NCBI GenBank assembly: GCA_015698045.1
Contig: BLAL01000053.1
Coordinates: 312,501 to 376,500, forward strand
Reading direction: 5' to 3'
Source of the DNA: Rhizophagus clarus
Lineage: Eukaryota > Glomeromycota > Glomeromycetes > Glomerales > Glomeraceae
DNA length: 64,000 nt
In this document: positions 58,399-64,000 of the stretch, piece by piece
How positions within the stretch are numbered: the stretch's first letter is position 1
Layout of the letters: each line of letters begins with the position of its first letter
Position numbers and translations under genes: made by a program
The notes under the pieces: generated by a model
Told to the model about the DNA's origin: nothing
What the model saw: the letters and a program-made list of their open reading frames with translations, nothing else
The model's database searches: none

Positions 58399-59516
58399 TT
58401 GCCTTCATTTATAGTCATGAACAAAACCGCTTCGCAAGAAGACGCACAATATTTAGAACGTCCTAATGAACAATCTGAAACTTCTATTGTATCTCCAAAT
58501 AATAAATTGGTGATTTTCTCTCGTTGATTTCAGTTAATTGTGTACATATATCAAAGCCATACAATAATTCAATAAAATTTTGCCCGTTATTATATGTTAA
58601 TAAACGATAAATGTTAATAATTAATTTGATGCAATTCTATATTAGTATAAATAAAGTTTATTCTGTCCCACTTGATACGTACACAAATAAGCGAGGCACC
58701 GCGAGTGAAATATACAGATGAAATTATAATAAATTCATAAATAATATCAAGGGATTAAGAACCAAACAATTAAGAATTTAAAGCAGTTGAAATTATATGC
58801 TTATTGAGTCAAGCAGAAGGAAATGTAAAGTGAATTATTTAGAAATACTGTAATTGGAGTTTAAATTGGATCGCGATTCCTCTGAGACGTTCTATTCTTA
58901 AATATAAATAATTGCATAATTTATTAGTATAATAACTCAATTTTTTTGCAATTCTGCTACTAACAGCCAACATTATGAAACAATAATAATTTGGTCCTTT
59001 TTCCCTCCTTCAAAATCTTTTTCTTCGGTTTTTTGAAATGTAATAGATGATATACAGTATTAATGAATTGATATCAACAAAGTATAATTTCAATTTGTCA
59101 AGATTTCTATAGTAGTTAGAATAAAAAGCAATTGGCGTCTAGTGTTGCCTGAATATCAAATAAACGTGCTCCAAATATTTTAATTTTAGTAGACTTAATA
59201 GATAATTACGTATCTGTATTGTTGTGTCATCTCTTATGCTATAAATTAATGTAGAAATGTTATTATAATGATTTAAATAATCAAGGTGTTTTCAAAATCT
59301 CTGTCACCTCATTAACTTTCTTGAGTTGCTTCTAGAAGGAGTTTTATTTTTAAAACAATAATATTTACAGTAATTTGAAACTTGCGTATAAATTCTGTTA
59401 GTTCAACATTATAAAGTGTTTCTATCAAATGGACTTTACTTTTTGCACAGAGACGTTTATTATTATTTCTAGCCCACATGGATGAGATACAACTTTAATC
59501 TGTAGTTGTGAAATTA

Positions 59517-59540
59517 GGATTACAACTTAAGTTGTAATCC
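59517..59540. repeat. Perfect 24-bp palindrome
   Basis: GGATTACAACTT followed by its exact reverse complement AAGTTGTAATCC. A second dyad, CCGTAA/TTACGG, follows at 59547-59565. Confidence 0.85.
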
Positions 59541-60459
59541 AAAATGCCGTAATTAATACTTACGGTAGGCAACTTTAGTGACATCACCTACTGCACAAAT
59601 TTTTATACAACTTGCATCGCTTACATCTTGTGTACTAAGTGTACTAATACATCAGAAAAATGTGATCGAAATATTTTTAAATCCGTAACCTTCCACGTCT
59701 TTTTCACAAACATTTCTACCATAAAGGTGAGTGTGTAAATAGTATAGCTCAACTTGTACTTCACTCGACGTCTCGACACGAGTAAAACCTAAAGATGACA
59801 TGTCTACCTCGATAGAATATTGTGCTTGAGATAGTTGTATATCAATTTCAAGTGATACGAAAGATTCTGCTTTTCAGTAGTTTCGTTGCTAGATTTCAAT
59901 ACGTAAGTTTGAAAAAAAAAGTGCATCGAGGCTTGTAAAACCTGAGAATAACACGTCTACCTATGATATGTCTGTCTTAGTGTGTTGTCATTGACGTAGT
60001 TGCATCTTGGACGTTCCGGATGATTTAAAAATCGTATGTTCAGTTATCTAGAGACAATTTCGAGCTGGAGCTACATAATTATGACTTTTCATCAGCAAAG
60101 AAAAATTTTGCTTATCATATTCCTTTTTAATAGCCTATCATTATGTTTCGAAATTTTTCTGCTGTTTTATCATTTATATTTCTTATAAAGCTAGTATATT
60201 CCTTCTTCTTACAAAATTATATCAGCAAGATTATGTTGATATATTTTAAGAGAGTTGTCAATATTTTTTGACTTTTACAGTATGAGTTTAGGCCTGATGG
60301 TTTTTCTAATCCAGTAATCCTAACATAGAAGGTTAGTTCAAGATGAACATCTCTTTGCAGAAATCCCCAAAGAATTAATCATATCATTAAGATGACCTCA
60401 TATTGTTATATACATATTTATTGGATGGGCATATCGGTCACAGGATTGAATGATTGGAT

Positions 60460-60488
60460 GAAAATGGGCCACGTAATGGCCCATTTTC
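60460..60488. repeat. Hairpin, 12-bp stem and 5-nt loop
   Basis: GAAAATGGGCCA, loop CGTAA, TGGCCCATTTTC, extended outward by TGATTG/CAATCA across a 3-nt bulge. No T run follows, so it is not terminator-like. Confidence 0.75.
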
Positions 60489-60979
60489 AATCAATGAAGG
60501 GCTTTGATCATGCATTAATAACATCATAAATGTTATTTTATTTATTTATTTTATTTTATAAGCTATATATATACTTTTCTATAGAATATTAATATACATT
60601 TTATTTTTTTTTTTACTCCACTTTATCATAACAATTATATGAATCATGCTTTATGATTAATAAAAATATCGGTCTATGAAAATCTGCATGATCTTAATCA
60701 TCTGAACGATAACATATCAATATCATAATGATACTAAAAATGATATTGTAACAATATAGTTACAACATTATTTATCACTGTGTATATATATATATATAGT
60801 TTATATATATCTTGTAATAAATATCGAGTTAAGAAGTTCTTAAAATGATATCATTAATGTGCTATTACATTATACAGTATAAATGTATAGTAATACCATA
60901 AGCAAGCACATTGAATATAAAAAAAATTTTTAACGAAATTACCTTTTAGGGAAAGGTTACTTTAATATACCTCAAAGCA

Positions 60980-62514
60980 ATGAAAAATAAAGGAAGAAAG
61001 AATCTGAAAGTTAGAAATCTTATTGGCCATAATAAGTTATTAAAACATCAGCAGAAGAGAATAAATTGTGAGGTGGGGAAGATGGAACCAAAATACTTAG
61101 CTGATAGATTTAAGAAATTACCAAAAATTATGCAAGACATATTGGTAAGTAGAGCTTTTCACCGGATTATCCTATGAATAATTGAGGATAACCCGTTTGA
61201 AAATTTTAAGATCCGGATATTCGGTCAAATAAGATAATGGGTAATCCGGATAATTAACCTAGGATAATCCGGATTATTCTAGGATAATGAGATGATTCTA
61301 AAGAATTCCTTAAACCCAAAATATTTTGTCACGTAACGAAACCTTTTGGGTAGTTTATTTAGGTTCGGTGGCGATTTTCAGAAAGTTTATTTTTTTGTCT
61401 ATTATTATTATTATATTATTATTATTATTATTTTTCTTCATATTTTTATTAATTTCTGACTTTTCTCCTCCTTTAAAATCCGGGTGGCAAATGGACCTTA
61501 GACTTGAAAGTAAGTTTCGAAATTATTTTTTTTTTTATTATTTTAATGAGCATTAGCTAATTTTCATTTTTTTTTTTTTAGGTCCAAAATACCAGGTTCA
61601 GAATTCGGACTCCTCTTTTCAAAGATAATACTTTATTTAAAATAGCATTCTTTTTTTATTTTTATTTAACAAAATGTTGTCTAAGGTTTCATTTGATTGT
61701 TTGTGGGTTTGAACATTATAGATTATCAGTACAGCTGGAGTCTGACTTACTGTACAATAATATATAAATCAATATTTTAACCTAGGATAATCCGGATTAT
61801 TCATAGGATTATTCATTTCAAAAATTCTAAATCCGAATATCCGGTCAAAATAGGATAACGGATAATCCGGATAATAGGATAACCCGGGTAAATCCTAGGA
61901 TTTTATCCGTTCAAGGAAAGCTCTATTGGTAAGAAATCTAAACTCAGTTTTATAATGTCTCATCAATTAGAAGTTGTGAGTTTCCTTTATTTTGGCAAGA
62001 AAATACTTGAGTATTCTCCTATGTGATTTTTTTCTTTTATTAAGCATTCTATTATTATTCATCATTCTGATAGGTCAATATTTCCAGCAATTAATTGTCA
62101 TTATGATACAAGCAATAAGAATTATTTTACTACTGTTAATCTTACAATACTGTTACTCAATAAACTCCATTTCCAATAATAAAATTTTAATGTAATTCTG
62201 CTTGACTTTCTTGGTGATGATGCCAGAGTTGGTAATTCTATTGTTTAAATATATGTCCAGTTTTGATTCAATATGATCTCCCGCATTTTTGGATAGTATT
62301 CAATAATATGGATAAAGATTCCAGCAAAGTCGATGAATTAATAGCAATGGTAAATGACATGCTTGTTGTAAAAGTATGTTCCATTAACTGTAATCAATTG
62401 ATCCATTGTCAATTAGTAACTGATTTATTTTATTTTGGTAGTATTAAAAGTTGTTTAGAATTTGTGGGTAATTGTTGTCCTAGTTGTAAACCAAAGAAAC
62501 CCTTTAAAATGTAG
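60980..62514 (+). CDS. Putative gene of unknown function, intron occupied by a hAT-type MITE
   Basis: The ATG at 60980 opens 55 codons of basic sequence (MKNKGRKNLKVRNLIGHNK, then EPKYLADRFKKLPKIM) up to a strong donor TTG|GTAAGT at 61145. A 776-bp element starts five bases into this intron. A later coding-like piece after a GTCCAG acceptor (about 62252-62514) contains LPHFWIVFNNMDKDSSKVDE, CQLVTDLFYFGSIKSCLEF and a Cys-rich end (CCPSCKPKKPF) before the stop. The link between the two pieces is inferred, and a small exon may lie between them. Family not recognised. Confidence 0.45.
61150..61925. mobile_element. 776-bp hAT-type MITE on a splice donor
   Basis: Ends are inverted, TAGAGCTTTTC and GAAAGCTCTA, with the 8-bp duplication TTGGTAAG outside (61142-61149 and 61926-61933). 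About 130 bp at each end form a longer imperfect inverted repeat rich in GGATAATCCGGAT and CCTAGGAT words. The middle (61330-61700) is unrelated AT-rich sequence without a transposase. The 8-bp duplication and TAGAGCTT-type ends suit hAT. Confidence 0.85.
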
Positions 62515-64000
62515 GAAAGAAATCAAAATAGAAGCAGATAACTATACACAGAAGACACGAAAACGAAAAAGATTAAGATAGTAAAGGAGATAAAATCGGA
62601 ATTTAAGTGCAAACTATATTATATAGTTATGTGGTAAAAGTTTGGTTTGCTGTATAAAAATAATGTAAATCTGAAAGGAAGTGATCGGTATTGCAATTGT
62701 GCGAGTTTGATTCTTGTAGTTTAGCACTTTAAAATTAATCAAAGCATTAGTAAACAAATTATTTAACACAGTATTGTGCTATAGGATCAGTCTAATTTAT
62801 GTAATAACATTACCTGTGATCATAAGAGAGAAAATAACACTAGCAAGTTATGAATGAACTTAAGTCTTGTCTCAACACCTGCTCAATTATAATGAAAACG
62901 GTTGAGAAATTTCATGCGAGACAGTATATGGGTGTATTAGAAATTGCGGTCAGGTGAAGTAGGTAGAAAAAATTATCGTATCTATAAATTCAAAAATTAG
63001 ATTCATTGCCAAGAAGTGGTATATTCAATTTATATTCTGCGTGGTCACGAAAAATTTTGACTATCCTCACAGTTTCTCACTTGGAAATATTTAGACCGGT
63101 TGATTTCTTAGAAAAGTTTCGTAAAGAGAATGTATTCTACTCTTCCAATTTTAAAGAAATATTTCAGTCTAATCTAATCGCAAGTGGGTCATCTAATGGC
63201 TTAATGAAATCAAAAATAACAAAATTTCTATCTACCAAATGTTTACCAACGGTTTAAGATATTGTCGCACAATTCTGCTCCACTATGGTATTACTTGATG
63301 TTCCTGGGTTACATATATTTTGATAGTGTCTTCATAAGATAAAAATTCTTTGCTGGCTCAATATGTATTTGAGTGATTTGTCATGGAATTGCTTGTAGTT
63401 CTAATTATTGATTCAATATGAAGAATATCGATGATTATGTTCAGAACGGATTATGTTTTATTAATCAATTAAATTTTTAATGTAGTCAATAGAAAATTTA
63501 TTGTAACTAATTCTGTCAAAGAATAAGAGATTTTTGAGATATGAGATTTGGCAAGTACATAAGTCTTTTTAATATTCCTTGTATTATTGCTTTTTATGAT
63601 TAGTATGCTAACATATTTTTTTTGTTTAAACCTCAAAATAAATATTGTGATTTTTATACTATGAAGTATATATCCATTAAAATAAATAATAAATTTCAAA
63701 TATCGATGCACTTTTGGAGGGGAAAAAATCTCCAAATTATTTCCGGATCAGGTACCTAAAGTAAAAAAAAACAGGATCCATAAGAAAGGAGCGATATATT
63801 TTCCATTAATGAAAATATTGATATTTTGAAAAGTAAAAACGTCTGGTGGTATTTCTTGTTGCTTAATACGAGTGTATTCCGATATTTGTTAGAAGTCAAG
63901 TATTAAGAATTGTTTTATTTTTATATTTATTTTTTTTTTTTTCTTATTAGTACGTAATTTGAATTATATAGTTAATAATTTTTTTCAATCAATAAATCAA
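62515..64000. other. No gene recognised
   Basis: AT-rich to the window end. An open frame at 63006-63257 (IFNLYSAWSRKILTILTVSH) starts with ATG but has no recognisable domain and no neighbouring exon. Confidence 0.4.

Larger units (their letters stand above)
58400..60979. other. Intergenic, no gene recognised
   Basis: AT-rich. It includes a perfect 24-bp palindrome (59517-59540), two diverged copies of about 170 bp (about 59760-59900 and 59920-60060, sharing TAAAACCT and GTCTACCT words), and a 12-bp hairpin (60460-60488). Confidence 0.45.

Noticed and set aside
62690-62730. tRNA-like T-arm (GTTTGATTC)
   Set aside because: No cloverleaf, anticodon arm or A box could be placed around it. No tRNA or rRNA gene was found anywhere in the window.

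Overview
The window is nuclear DNA of a very AT-rich, repeat-rich fungus. An arbuscular mycorrhizal fungus of the Glomeromycotina (Rhizophagus-like) fits best: short GT-AG introns, several TKL-type kinase copies with the HxDxHSGNILL loop, a Crinkler-like ATPase/nuclease gene, Helitron, hAT, LINE and MITE copies, and long homopolymer A/T runs. This is inferred from gene style; no species marker is present.

Layout. 1-2450: 3' part of a decayed Helitron, abutting a tandem repeat (2451-3020). 3738-24151: one mobile unit of about 20.4 kb, framed by an 8-bp direct repeat (TTTAAATT) and by inverted arms of about 2.5 kb. Each arm is built of three arrays of hairpin repeats. The left arm also carries about 3.9 kb of extra AT-rich sequence. 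The core (9497-21648) carries an 11-exon HECT-type ubiquitin ligase gene (11993-15513), an array of short exon-like segments separated by intron-like cassettes with hairpins (17090-19015), and an intact DDE integrase gene (19514-20959). No capsid, polymerase or envelope gene is visible. This element is the most unusual object here.

24350-30120: an uncharacterised minus-strand gene, an intact Crinkler-like gene with a 12-nt microexon, a 1.08-kb internally deleted hAT copy with its target duplication, and a 5'-truncated kinase pseudogene. 33316-39771: two tandem paralogues encoding secreted two-part proteins. 42825-49939: a kinase gene whose first exon is split by a 292-bp MITE, a gene remnant, a 185-bp TA-flanked MITE and a decayed kinase. 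51317-52560: LINE remnant. 53651-57523: a multi-exon gene for a UBA-UBX-leucine-rich-repeat protein, probably a Cdc48/p97 adaptor. 60980-62514: an unknown gene with a 776-bp hAT-type MITE inserted on its splice donor, the donor being preserved in both target-site copies.

How the parts work together: the integrase presumably moves the 20.4-kb unit by acting on the hairpin arrays, and the HECT protein (two Cys-rich modules, a SUMO-interaction-like motif, an Arg-Gly-rich tail) may modify host chromatin or repair proteins to its benefit. The last point is inference. All similarity statements come from reading motifs by eye; no database search was possible.
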